In this document: piece after piece, positions 1 through 11,500 of the stretch
Position numbering within the stretch: the first letter of the stretch is position 1
Layout of the letters: the number at the start of each line of letters is the position of its first letter
Position numbers and translations under genes: made by a program
Notes under the pieces: model-generated
What the model saw: only the letters and a program-made list of their open reading frames with translations
Told to the model about the DNA's origin: nothing
The model's database searches: none
NCBI RefSeq assembly: GCF_001461825.1
Contig: NZ_LLZC01000021.1
Coordinates: 1-64,000, forward strand
Direction of reading: 5' to 3'
Length of the DNA: 64,000 bases
From: Bacillus velezensis
GTDB lineage: Bacteria; Bacillota; Bacilli; Bacillales; Bacillaceae

Positions 1-1
1 C

Positions 2-3000
2 GCGCTGGAAACAGAGCCTGAGGAAACAAGAACACGCCTCGGCAGAACACTGACACGCGTGTTTGCCGGAGGGGAAGCTCTTTCCCCGCTTACGGCTGCC
101 CGGTTTGCCGATCTGTTGCCGGAGACCATGCTTATTCACGGCTACGGACCGACAGAAGCGACGGTTGATGCGGCGTTTTACGTCTGTGACCGAAAACGGG
201 ACAGCGGACGGACAAGGCTTCCGATCGGAAAACCCGTTCCTGGTGCCCGTCTGTATGTATTAGATAGCGGAGGAACCATCCAGCCTGCGGGTGTGGCAGG
301 AGAGCTTTACATCGCAGGGACAGGGGTGGCCCGGGGCTATCTGAACCGGCCTGAGCTGACGGAGGAGCGTTTTCTCGATGATCCGTTTTATCCGGGCGAG
401 CGCATGTATCAGACGGGCGATATCGCACGCTGGACAGAAGATGGCCTTGTCGAATGGCTCGGCCGTTCAGACGGACAAGTGAAAGTCCGAGGCTACCGGA
501 TTGAACCGGGGGAAATCGAAGCGGCGATCCGGCGCATCGACGGCATTCGTGAGGCGGCAGTCACCGCCCGGACCGAACACGGCGAAACCGCGCTTTACGC
601 TTATATCGAAGGACGGGAAAGCGATGACGTGCGGGCGGAGCTTGCGACACGCCTTCCGGCCTACATGATGCCGGCTCAGTTCATAGAGATGAGCGAATGG
701 CCGGTCACGCCGAGCGGAAAGCTTGACCGCCGCGCACTGCCGGCTCCCGGCGGAGCGGCAGACAGACGGGCGTACACCGCCCCGCGGAACGTCACGGAAA
801 TGAAGCTTTGCGCCCTCTGGGAAGAGGTGCTGAAAAACGGCCCCGTCGGCATCCGGGATCACTTTTTTGAGCGGGGCGGCCATTCGTTAAAAGCGACGGC
901 TCTCGTCTCCCGCATCGCCAAAGAATTCGGTGTTCAGGTGCCGTTACAGGACATCTTCGCCCGGCCGACGGTGGAAGAGCTCGCTTCGGTTATTCAGGAC
1001 TTGGAAGAGAGCCCGTATGAAGCGATTCAGCCTGCGCAAAAACAGGACACCTACCCGGTGTCTTCGGCGCAGAAACGGATGTATGTGCTCCAACAGCTTG
1101 AAGACGGCGGTGTCGGCTACAATATGCCGGCTGTGCTGGAACTGACGGGCCCGCTTGACCGCGGCCGGCTGGAGGAGACGTTCCGGCAGCTTGTGGAGCG
1201 GCATGAGTCGCTCAGAACGTCCTTTGAAACGGGGCCTGACGGCGAACCGGTGCAGCGCATCCATGACAGCGTGCCGTTTCAGCTGGATGAGGCCGAGTCA
1301 GCTGACGCATTCGTCCGGCCGTTTTGTCTGGAGGAAGCGCCGCTCTTCCGTGCGGCCCTCGTGAAAGAATCGGATGAACGTCATCTTTTATTAACGGATA
1401 TGCATCATATTATTTCTGACGGTGTGTCCGTCAACACCTTGATTAAAGAATTCGGCGAGCTGTACGCAGGCCGTTCGCTTGCGCCGATGCGCCTTCAATA
1501 TAAAGACTATGCCGTCTGGCAGCGGTCGTTTCAGGAGAAGGAAGGATTTCAGAAGCAGGAAGCCTACTGGCTGAAGCGGCTTGAAGGCGAGCTTCCGGTG
1601 CTTGAGCTTCCGGCTGACAAGCCCCGTCCGGCTGTCAGAAGCTTTGCGGGCGGCAGCGTATCATGCACGCTTGACGCTGAAACCGCATCCGGCCTTCACC
1701 GCATCGCCCGGGATCACGGCTCCACTTTGTATATGGTGCTTCTCGCCGCGTACAATACGTTACTCGCGCGATTGAGCGGGCAGGAAGACATCATCGTCGG
1801 CTCGCCGATTGCCGGGCGTCCGCACAAAGACCTTGAACCGATTCTCGGCATGTTCGTCAACACGCTGGCCATCAGAACGGAGCCGAAAGGAGACAAACGG
1901 TTTACCGATTACTTGGCGGAAGTCCGCCAGGCGGCGCTTGAGGCGTATGAGCATCAGGACTACCCGTTTGAGGAGCTTGTGGAGCGGCTCGGCGTGCAGC
2001 GGGACATGAGCCGCAATCCGCTGTTTGACGTTATGTTTGTGCTCCAAAATATGGAGCGTGAATCCCTGGGGTTAAATAAGCTGCATTTGGCTCAAGCTGC
2101 GGATACAAGTCATAAAACCGCAAAGTTTGATGCCACGCTTTACGCGTCAGAAGGGTCTGACGGTTCCATCAGCTTTGATTTTGAATTCAATACAGATATC
2201 TATCAAAAACAGACAATTGAAAAATGGCTTTCTTATTTTACCCGTATTCTTACAAAAGTAATTGAAAACCAAGCGATACCGCTTGGTGACATTCACGTAC
2301 TGGATGATGCTGAAACAAATCGCGTCATTTATCAGTTTAATCAGACGAAAAGCGATTACCCAAGACACGAAACCATCAGCCGTTTATTTGAGCGGCAGGC
2401 AAAAGAAACCCCCGATGCCCGGGCAGTTGTATATGATGGACAAATCTTGACATACCGTGAGCTGAACGAACGGGCTAACAGAATAGCGGCGGCTCTCCGA
2501 TCAAATGGCGTCGGTCCGGAAAGCGTTGTCGCCTTATTAACCGGCCGCACAACAGAGCTTGCTTCCGGAATCCTCGGAATATTAAAAGCGGGAGGCGCCT
2601 ACTTGCCTATCGGTGACGATGTGCCGCGGGAACGGGCTGAATGGATGCTTAAAGACTGTAAAGCTGATATTCTTCTCCAATCTGATAAACTTGACGGTCT
2701 GCCGCTTTCAGGAAAACGTTTATTCATAGAGGATATTCAAACAAAGGCCGGCTTGAGTTCGGAAAATCCCGAACCGCTCGGCGGACCTGAATCATTGGCC
2801 TACATGATTTATACGTCCGGGTCAACAGGTGCGCCAAAAGGCGTCATGATTGAACAGCGAAGCGTGATCCGCCTTGTGAAAAACAGCAATTATATTGATT
2901 TTACGCCGAAAGACAGACTGTTGTTTACTTCATCATTAGGATTTGACGTTACGACATTTGAAATATTCGGTCCGCTTTTAAACGGCGCTTCTTTATATGT

Positions 3001-5521
3001 AAGTGACCAGGAAACCTATCTCGACTCTGATGTTCTGGAAACATTTATACAGCAAAACGGCATTACGACACTGTGGCTGACATCGTCTCTGTTCAACCAT
3101 TTATCAGAACAAAATAAAGACGTGTTTTCCGGATTATCCCGATTGATTATCGGCGGGGAAGCACTGTCCCCGAGCCATGTAAACCGGGTTCGGAATGCGC
3201 TGCCGCATCTCTCAGTATGGAATGGATACGGACCGACTGAAAACACGACGTTCTCGACTTGCTTTTTGATTGAACAATCATACGATCATTCAATCCCGAT
3301 CGGGCGCCCTGTCGGAAATTCAACCGCATATATCATAAACGGCAGGGGAACACCGCAGCCGATCGGCGTCATCGGCGAATTATGCACTGGCGGAGACGGT
3401 GTGGCAAGAGGATATTTCGGCCGCCCTGAGCTGACGGAAGAAAAATTTGTCCCCAATCCTTTTGTTCCCGGAGAACGGATGTACCGCACCGGAGATTTAG
3501 CCCGCTGGCTGCCGGACGGAACGATCGAATATGCCGGACGGATGGATGATCAAGTGAAAATCCGCGGTTATCGGGTCGAGCTGGGAGAGATTGAAGCCGC
3601 ACTGAGGAGCCTGGACGGTGTGAAAGAAGCTGCCGTGTCAGTCAGAACCGGGCAGTCCGGCAATAAAGAACTGATCGCATATATGAGTCTGCAGGCGGAC
3701 ATGGATACAGAAAAAGTGCGTTCTTCACTGTCTAAGCAACTGCCGAATTACATGGTTCCGGCCTATATGATGGAACTTGAGAAGCTGCCGCTTACGCCGA
3801 ACGGTAAATTGGATCGGAAAAATCTGCCCGAACCGGAGCTCGCGCTTCAAACCGCGTACACAGCTCCCCGCAATGAGCTTGAAGAACAGCTTTCCGTGAT
3901 CTGGCAGGAAGTGCTCGGCACAAAACAAGTCGGGATTGAGGACTCATTTTTTGAGTTGGGCGGCGATTCAATCAAAGCGCTGCAAGTTTCCGCACGGCTC
4001 GGACGCTATGGGCGGAAAATGACGGCAAGCGACTTATTCCGGCATCCGTCCATTAAGGAGCTCGCGCCACTTATCCGGAAAGCGGAAAGAGTCATCGATC
4101 AGCGGCCGGTGGAAGGAGACATACCTTGGACACCCGTTCAGCACTGGTTTTTATCACAGCGGATGGAAAACAGAAATCATTTCAATCAGTCCGTCATGAT
4201 GTTCAGCTCTGACGCATTGCATAAACAGCCGCTCAAAGAAGCCTTGGAGCATCTTGTCATTCATCATGATGCACTCCGGATCACCGTCAGTGCAGAAAAC
4301 GAAAGTTTCAGACAAATCAATCACGGTATTCAAAAAGACGAACTGTACACCTTGGACATTTGGGATATGTCTGGGACAGATACTTGGGAAAGAGAAATAG
4401 AAACTGAAGTGGCTGCGCTCCAACAGCGGATGGATATTGAAAAAGGCCCGTTATTAAAAGCCGGCTGGTTCAAAACCCGGTCCGGAGATTATTTATTCAT
4501 CACCGTACATCACCTGGCGGTTGACGGAGTGTCATGGCGTATTTTGCTGGAGGATTTATCTGCCGCTTACACTCAAGCTGTAAAAGGTCAGCCGGTCCAG
4601 CTTCCGCCAAAGACCGATTCGTTTAAGCAATACGCTGAAAGGCTTTCAGAATACGCAAAAAGCAGCAAGCTGATGCGTGAAGAGGAATATTGGCGTTTTA
4701 TTGAAGAAGAAACAGCCGCCGAACTTCCTTATGAAAAACCGCAGCATCAGACGGGAGCCGACAGCATTCGGCAAACGGTAAGCTTTACGCTTACAGAAGA
4801 AGAAACGTCCGTTTTGCTTCAGCAGGTCAACCGGGCCTACCATACCGATACGCAAGATATTCTTCTGACTGCCGCAGCTTTGGCTTTACGGGACTGGACA
4901 GGGGGCGGCAGACTGCGCATCGCGATGGAAGGGCACGGGAGAGAGCACATCATGCCGGAGCTCGACATCAGCCGCACCGTAGGCTGGTTTACCTCCATGT
5001 ATCCGGTGCTCATTGACTTGAACACAGCAGGCGCTGAGCTTGGAACGGCGGTAAAAACGGTCAAAGACACACTCGGAAGAATACCGGATAAAGGAATAGG
5101 CTACGGCATTTTAAAATACATGACACCGCCTGAACAAAAAACAATCCGCTTCAGACAAGCGCCTGAAATCAGCTTTAACTATTTAGGGCAATTCAATGAT
5201 ACAGAAGATCAGCACACGTTCAGTCTGTCCGGTCTTGCAAGCGGGCACGACATCACGCCGACATGGCAGCGGGAACAAGCGGTGGAAATGAGCGCGATGG
5301 CCGCACAAAACAAACTTCACTTCAGTTTGAGCTATCCGCCGAGCCGCTTCCGCAAAGAAACGATGGAACAGCTGCTGCAAACTTTACAGCAATATTTGCG
5401 TGATATTATGGCGCACTGCACCGGCAAAGAGGAAGCAGAAAAAACCGTTAGTGATTTTAGCAGCAAAACGTTAACATCTGATGATTTGGACAGCATAGCG
5501 AGTTTTGTCGAGGAACTGTAG
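2..5521 (+). CDS. fenE: Fengycin synthetase FenE (PpsC), C-terminal part, cut by window start
   Basis: Non-ribosomal peptide synthetase whose frame is open from base 2, so the true start lies upstream. Visible order: end of an A domain (FAGGE and GYGPTE motifs), a T domain (phosphopantetheine Ser near base 884), a C domain with MHHIISDG (about 1400), a full A domain (SGSTGAPKG near 2818), a T domain with GGDSIK (Ser near 3968) and an epimerase domain (HHLAVDG near 4509). The pocket residues left in the first A domain (F, G, G, V, D) fit the Glu code DAWHFGGVDK. The second reads DVFWIGGTFK, one residue from the Val code DAFWIGGTFK. This fits fengycin residue 5 (Glu) and D-Ala/D-Val at residue 6. 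The C-terminal tail after the epimerase probably docks to FenA. fenA follows after 25 bases. The T domain of the first module carries ERGGHS instead of the usual ELGGHS. Codes were aligned by eye to GrsA. Confidence 0.93.
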   Translation, partial: ALETEPEETRTRLGRTLTRVFAGGEALSPLTAARFADLLPETMLIHGYGPTEATVDAAFYVCDRKRDSGRTRLPIGKPVPGARLYVLDSGGTIQPAGVAGELYIAGTGVARGYLNRPELTEERFLDDPFYPGERMYQTGDIARWTEDGLVEWLGRSDGQVKVRGYRIEPGEIEAAIRRIDGIREAAVTARTEHGETALYAYIEGRESDDVRAELATRLPAYMMPAQFIEMSEWPVTPSGKLDRRALPAPGGAADRRAYTAPRNVTEMKLCALWEEVLKNGPVGIRDHFFERGGHSLKATALVSRIAKEFGVQVPLQDIFARPTVEELASVIQDLEESPYEAIQPAQKQDTYPVSSAQKRMYVLQQLEDGGVGYNMPAVLELTGPLDRGRLEETFRQLVERHESLRTSFETGPDGEPVQRIHDSVPFQLDEAESADAFVRPFCLEEAPLFRAALVKESDERHLLLTDMHHIISDGVSVNTLIKEFGELYAGRSLAPMRLQYKDYAVWQRSFQEKEGFQKQEAYWLKRLEGELPVLELPADKPRPAVRSFAGGSVSCTLDAETASGLHRIARDHGSTLYMVLLAAYNTLLARLSGQEDIIVGSPIAGRPHKDLEPILGMFVNTLAIRTEPKGDKRFTDYLAEVRQAALEAYEHQDYPFEELVERLGVQRDMSRNPLFDVMFVLQNMERESLGLNKLHLAQAADTSHKTAKFDATLYASEGSDGSISFDFEFNTDIYQKQTIEKWLSYFTRILTKVIENQAIPLGDIHVLDDAETNRVIYQFNQTKSDYPRHETISRLFERQAKETPDARAVVYDGQILTYRELNERANRIAAALRSNGVGPESVVALLTGRTTELASGILGILKAGGAYLPIGDDVPRERAEWMLKDCKADILLQSDKLDGLPLSGKRLFIEDIQTKAGLSSENPEPLGGPESLAYMIYTSGSTGAPKGVMIEQRSVIRLVKNSNYIDFTPKDRLLFTSSLGFDVTTFEIFGPLLNGASLYVSDQETYLDSDVLETFIQQNGITTLWLTSSLFNHLSEQNKDVFSGLSRLIIGGEALSPSHVNRVRNALPHLSVWNGYGPTENTTFSTCFLIEQSYDHSIPIGRPVGNSTAYIINGRGTPQPIGVIGELCTGGDGVARGYFGRPELTEEKFVPNPFVPGERMYRTGDLARWLPDGTIEYAGRMDDQVKIRGYRVELGEIEAALRSLDGVKEAAVSVRTGQSGNKELIAYMSLQADMDTEKVRSSLSKQLPNYMVPAYMMELEKLPLTPNGKLDRKNLPEPELALQTAYTAPRNELEEQLSVIWQEVLGTKQVGIEDSFFELGGDSIKALQVSARLGRYGRKMTASDLFRHPSIKELAPLIRKAERVIDQRPVEGDIPWTPVQHWFLSQRMENRNHFNQSVMMFSSDALHKQPLKEALEHLVIHHDALRITVSAENESFRQINHGIQKDELYTLDIWDMSGTDTWEREIETEVAALQQRMDIEKGPLLKAGWFKTRSGDYLFITVHHLAVDGVSWRILLEDLSAAYTQAVKGQPVQLPPKTDSFKQYAERLSEYAKSSKLMREEEYWRFIEEETAAELPYEKPQHQTGADSIRQTVSFTLTEEETSVLLQQVNRAYHTDTQDILLTAAALALRDWTGGGRLRIAMEGHGREHIMPELDISRTVGWFTSMYPVLIDLNTAGAELGTAVKTVKDTLGRIPDKGIGYGILKYMTPPEQKTIRFRQAPEISFNYLGQFNDTEDQHTFSLSGLASGHDITPTWQREQAVEMSAMAAQNKLHFSLSYPPSRFRKETMEQLLQTLQQYLRDIMAHCTGKEEAEKTVSDFSSKTLTSDDLDSIASFVEEL
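302..2020 (+). repeat. 1.72-kb long repeat, copy 1 (in fenE)
   Basis: Nearly identical, without indels, to 11061-12779 in fenA (constant offset 10759). About 38 mismatches were counted by eye, many at third codon positions. The stretch covers the C-terminal subdomain of the A domain, the whole T domain and most of the following C domain. It is much richer in G+C than the sequence downstream of it. Confidence 0.95.
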
Positions 5522-5546
5522 AAAAAGGCGACGGGGAGATTATAAC

Positions 5547-8500
5547 ATGACAAAAAAGAATGCAATTCAGGATATTTATCCGCTGTCTTATATGCAGGAA
5601 GGAATGCTTTTTCATTCCCTCCTGCAAAAGGAATCACAGGCTTACGCCGAGCAGGCCTCCTTTTCAATAACGGGGAAGGTTGACACCCGCGTGTTTGAAG
5701 AGAGCGTTCATGCCCTTTTCGAAAGACATGATATTTTCAGAACGATCTTTATCAGCCAGAACGTGTCAGTGCCGCAGCAGGTCGTATTAAAAGAGCGGAA
5801 CGTCAGCATCATTGAGGAAAATCTCACCAATTTAAACAAGGCTGATCAAATCAAGCATATTGAAGAAGCCAAACGAAGAGACCGTAAGAAAGGGTTTCAT
5901 CTGCAAAAAGACATGCTGATGCGGGTGACGCTGCTTCAAACCGGTGAATGTGAATATACGTGCATATGGAGTTTCCATCACATCATTATGGATGGCTGGT
6001 GTCTCGGAATCGTGCTGAAAGAGTTCTTCCAGATATACGCCTCGCGGCTCCGCCGGACACCGTTAACGCTTGAGCCCGCTGTGCCGTACGGGACCTACAT
6101 CAAGTGGCTGATGGAGCAAGATAAAGAAAAAGCCGCTTCGTACTGGGAGCGGTACCTTGAAGGCTTTGAGCAGCAGACTGTTCTGCCGAAGCAGAAAAAA
6201 TCCGGCGAAAGCAGACAAGAGGAAGTGACGTTTTCCTTTTCAAAAGAGGACACGGCTAAGCTGAAAGAGCTGGCCGTAAAAGAAGAGGTCACGCTGAGCA
6301 CCATTTTCCACACGCTCTGGGGCATTTTGCTTCAGGCGTATAACCAGACAGAAGATGCGGTTTTTGGTTCTGTCATTTCCGGAAGGCCGTCTGAAATCGA
6401 AGGCATCGAGCGAATGATCGGCCTGTTTATTAATACCGTGCCTGTCCGGATCAGCGGGGCAAACATCCCGTTTCAAAAGCTGATCAAAAATGTGCAAAAG
6501 GATGCTTTGAAAGGACAGGCATACAGCTATCATCCGCTTTATGACATACAGGCGAATTCACAGGTAAAACAAGGCTTAATTGACCACATTCTTGTCTTTG
6601 AGAATTATCCGGTTGAACAGGAGCTTGATGTGCTGAACAGCAAGGGGGACACGAAAGACCTTTTTCACATCCATGATTTCAGCATGGAAGACGAAACCAA
6701 CTACAGTTTTTACCTGATGGTGGCGCCGGGTGACGAGATTCACTTGAAAATGAGATACGATTCAAGCGTGTATGACCGCCAATTTATTGAAAATATCAAA
6801 GGCCATTTGGCACACATCGTCTCCCAAGTTCTCGACAAACCGGACATCACGCCGGACAAGCTTGAAATCATCACTCCAGGGGAAAAAGTGCAGCTGCTTG
6901 CGCCGATTTCTGAAGAGACCGAAAAGCCTGAATATGACACGGTTCATGCAATGTTTGAACGGCAGGCCGCAAAAACGCCGGATCAAATCGCGATTCGGTA
7001 TGAAGGTGAGTCAGTGACGTACAAAGAGCTGAACGAATCGGCTAATAAGCTGGCACGCCTGCTGAAAAAACGCGGTTTAAAGCGGGAGGAGCCGGTAGGC
7101 GTCATGCTCGGCCGTTCCCCTTCTTTAGCGGCGGCTGTTCTCGGTATTTTAAAAGCGGGCGGCGCCTTTGTCCCGATAGATCCGGGCAGTCCAAAGGAGC
7201 GTATCCGATATGTCATTGAAAACAGCGGCTGCGTCCATGTTGTAACAGAGCGGCATCAGTCAGTCCCCGCGGAACAAACGCTGCAAGTTACATACATAGA
7301 AGAGGCCGGGACGGAAGCGGACGGAAGCAATGTGCAATCCATTAATACGGCGGACGACCTCCTTTATATGATTTATACATCCGGTACGACAGGGAAACCG
7401 AAGGGCGTGCTGCTCGAACATAAAAATATGGCCAACCTGCTTTCTCACCAATTGACGAACACAGACATTGATTTTTGCACAAATGTGCTGCAGTACGCAT
7501 CTTTGGCGTTTGACGTCTGCTATCAGGAGTTATTTTCAGTACTCTTGAGCGGCGGCACCCTCTGTATCGTGCCGGAATCAATCAAACGGGATGTTTCTCA
7601 GCTGTTTTCGTTTATTGATCAGCACAACACGGAAGTGGTGTTTTTCCCGACTGCGTTTGTCAAGATGCTTTTCAATGAAGAAGGTTATGCACAGTCTTTT
7701 CCCCGCTGTGTGAAGCATGTCATTACGGCCGGGGAGCAGCTGACCGTTTCGCGTTTGTTCAGGCAGACGCTCCGTTTACACGGTATGCATCTGCATAATC
7801 ATTACGGCCCGTCAGAAACTCATGTGGTTTCAACGTATACGATTTCTGCAGGAGATGACATACCTGAACATCCGCCGATCGGGAAACCGATCCATCATAA
7901 CAAGATGTATATTCTCAGCAAAAACAGGCAGCTTCAGCCTCTCGGAATTGCGGGAGAATTGTATATTTCCGGAGCGAATACAGGAAGAGGCTATGTGAAC
8001 AATCCGGCGCTGACCGAAGAGAAATTTTTGCCCGATCCGTTCAGAACGGACGCCGTCATGTACCGGACCGGAGATTTGGCAAGACTGCGTGCGGACGGCC
8101 AAATTGAATACATCGGCCGGACAGATGATCAAGTGAAGATCAGAGGGTACCGGATTGAACCGAAGGAAATTGAAACCGTCCTGGCAAATCATCATGCCGT
8201 GAAAGAAGCTGCCGTTCTGATTCAAACGAATGAGTCGGGCGAAAATGAATTATGCGCTTACTGCAGCGTCTCACAAGCGACTGATCCTTCTCAGCTGCGA
8301 AGAGATTTGGCTAAAGAGCTGCCTGATTATATGATTCCGGTCAAATGGGCTTTTGTTGACGCGATTCCGCTTACTGCGAACGGAAAAGTCGATCAGCGGG
8401 CCCTTCCGGAAGCTTCGGCGTACGCAACGGGCCGTCGATATACAGCTCCCCGGAATGTGACCGAGCTGAAGCTTACCCGCATATGGGAAGAAGTGCTTCA

Positions 8501-11500
8501 AACCGGTCCGATCGGCGTTCACGATCACTTTTTCGAGCTTGGCGGCCATTCATTAAAGGCGACGGCACTCGTTGCAAAAATAGCTAAAGAGTGCAGTGTG
8601 CAAATCCCGCTGAGCGATGTCTTCAGCCATCCGACTGTAGAAGAACTCGCCAAAATCATCAGTGAAGCAGAAGAGAACCCGTTCGCATCCATAGAAAAGA
8701 CAGAAACGAAAGAAACATATCCTGTCTCATCCGCCCAAAAACGGATGTATGTCCTTCACCAGCTTGAAAATGGCGGTGTCAGCTATAACATTCCAGCCGT
8801 TTTAGAGGTGAAGGGGCCATTTGACCGAGACAGGATGGAAGCCGTGTTCAAGGAATTGATCCGGCGGCATGAACCGCTCAGAACGTCCTTTGAAGAAAAA
8901 AACGGCCTGTCCGTGCAGAGAATTCATGACGAAGTGCCGTTTGCATTTACAAAAGAACAATCAGCCGAAGCGTTTATCCGGCCGTTCGATCTCGGCAAAG
9001 CGCCCCTTTTCCGGGCGGGATTTGTCCAAATAGAAAAAGACCGGCATCTGCTTTTAGCTGACATGCATCATATTATTTCAGACGGCGTATCCGTCAATCT
9101 TTTGATACGTGAATTCAGTGAGCTGTATGCTGAGAGAAGTCTGCCGCCGTTACGGATTCAATACAAAGATTATGCCGTCTGGCAGCAATCATTTATGGCG
9201 GGCGCCGCATATCGGAAACAAGAGGAGTACTGGCTGAACCGGCTTGCCGGGGAGATTCCCGTGCTTGAATTGCCGGCTGATAAGCCGCGTCCCCCGGTGC
9301 GGAGCTTTTCCGGTGACCGGGTGTCATTTGTCATCAGCGAAAAACATACAGCACAGTTGAAAAAGCTGGCGAAAGAAAACAAATGCACACTGTATATGAC
9401 GCTGCTCGGTGTGTACACGGTTCTGTTAGCCCGTTTAAGCGGACAGGAAGATATGATTGTCGGGTCTCCGATTGCCGGAAGGCCTCATGCCGACCTTGAC
9501 GTCGTTCTGGGCATGTTTGTCAATACGCTTGCTTTCAGGACGCGTCCCGACGGAAGCATGACATTCAAAGAATATTTAAAGGAAGTTCGCCAAACAGCGC
9601 TTGAGGCTTACGAACATCAGGATTACCCGTTAGAAGAGCTCGTCGATAAGCTCGGTGTGCCGCGGGACATGTCCCGAAATCCGCTGTTTGACACAACATT
9701 TGCGCTGCAAAATATGGAACAGCAGAAGCTTAGGGCAGCCGGACTTGAACTGCAGCCGGCAGACGTCAGCCTGCCGATTTCTAAATTTGACTTATCGCTG
9801 TACATCTCTGAAAACGCCGGTGAATTGTACTGCCAGTTTGAATACAGCACCGATTTGTTTAAGAGAAAAACGATTCAAAAATGGGCCGAATTTTTTACGA
9901 CACTTGCCGAAAACGCCGCGGCTGATCCGGGCTTGGAATTAGACGATATTTCTGTTTTGACAGAAATAGAAGAAGCGTCTCTGCTTCAAGATTTCAGCCC
10001 CTTGCAGAAAACAGCGTTTCCGCTTCATCAGTCTCTTCATGATCTGCTGGAACAGCAGGCGGAAAAAACGCCGGACCGTCCGGCGATTTTAACTGATGAC
10101 ATTTCGATTACGTATCAAGAGCTGAACGAAAGAGCGAATGAGCTTGCGCACCGGCTGATTAAGCGGGGGATAAGGCTGGAGGATAAAACTGCCATTATGG
10201 GCCGGCGTTCTCCTGATATGCTGATCGGCATTTACGCTGTCTTAAAAGCAGGCGGTGCATATCTGCCGATTGATCCGGATTACCCGAAAGAGCGGATTCG
10301 CTTTTTACTGAAAGACAGCGGCGTGAAATTCTTACTGGCAGAACCAGAACTTTTGGCTGCAGATCTTTTTGAGGGAGAAATGATCTCTCTGAAAAGCGGA
10401 CAAACAGGAAACCCTGAAGCTGCGGCCAACCCCAATGTTCCGGTAAAACCTGATTCATTGGCTTATATCATCTATACATCCGGTTCTACGGGACGCCCAA
10501 AAGGCGTGCAGGTTGAACATCAGTCAGCCGTAAACTTTTTATACTCACTGCAAACGCGTTATGGATTAAGTGATTCTGACATCATTTTGCATAAAACATC
10601 ATACTCTTTCGACGCTTCGATTTGGGAGCTGTTTTGGTGGCCGATCGCGGGAGCTTCTGTTTTCCTCCTTCCGCAAGGAGGCGAAAAGGACCCTGAAATG
10701 ATACTGAACGCATTGGAGAATAACCGCATAACAGCGGCCCATTTTGTGCCATCCATGCTTCATGCTTTCTTGGAATATATAAATTCCAGAAAACAGCCGA
10801 TTAAAAAGACCTGCTTAAAAAGGGTTTTTGCCGGCGGCGAACAATTGGGCCCGCACCTGGCTTCCCGTTTTTATGACCTTCTGCCGGGAACGGAATTGAC
10901 AAATTCCTACGGTCCGACGGAAGCGACAGTAGAAGCGGCGTACTTTGATTTGCCGCAAGGAAAAGAATTTCACAATGTTCCGATCGGCATTTCCGGACAT
11001 AACATGCGGCTGTATATTTTAAATCAAAAGAAACAGCTTCTGCCGCCGGGCTGTATCGGAGAGCTGTACATCGCGGGGACAGGGGTGGCCCGGGGCTATC
11101 TGAACCGGCCTGAGCTGACGGAGGAGCGTTTTCTCGATGATCCGTTTTATCCGGGAGAACGCATGTATCAGACAGGCGATATCGCACGCTGGACAGAAGA
11201 CGGCCTTGTTGAATGGCTCGGCCGTTCAGACGGACAGGTGAAAGTCCGCGGCTACCGGATCGAACCGGGGGAGATTGAAGCGGCGATCCGGCGCATCGAC
11301 GGCATTCGTGAGGCGGCGGTCACCGCCCGGACCGAACACGGCGAAACCGCGCTTTACGCCTATATCGAAGGACGGGAAAGCGATGACGTGCGGGCGGAGC
11401 TTGCGACACGCCTTCCGGCCTACATGATGCCGGCTCAGTTTATAGAGATGAGCGAATGGCCGGTCACGCCGAGCGGAAAGCTTGACCGCCGCGCACTGCC

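Noticed and set aside
59-61. GTG at base 59 as a gene start
   Set aside because: The frame is open to the window edge and the GTG lies inside an A-domain core motif, so fenE simply continues from upstream.
5505-5546. Upstream ATG for fenA inside fenE
   Set aside because: No ribosome site, and the added residues (SRNCRKRRRGDYN) are not part of any C-domain start.
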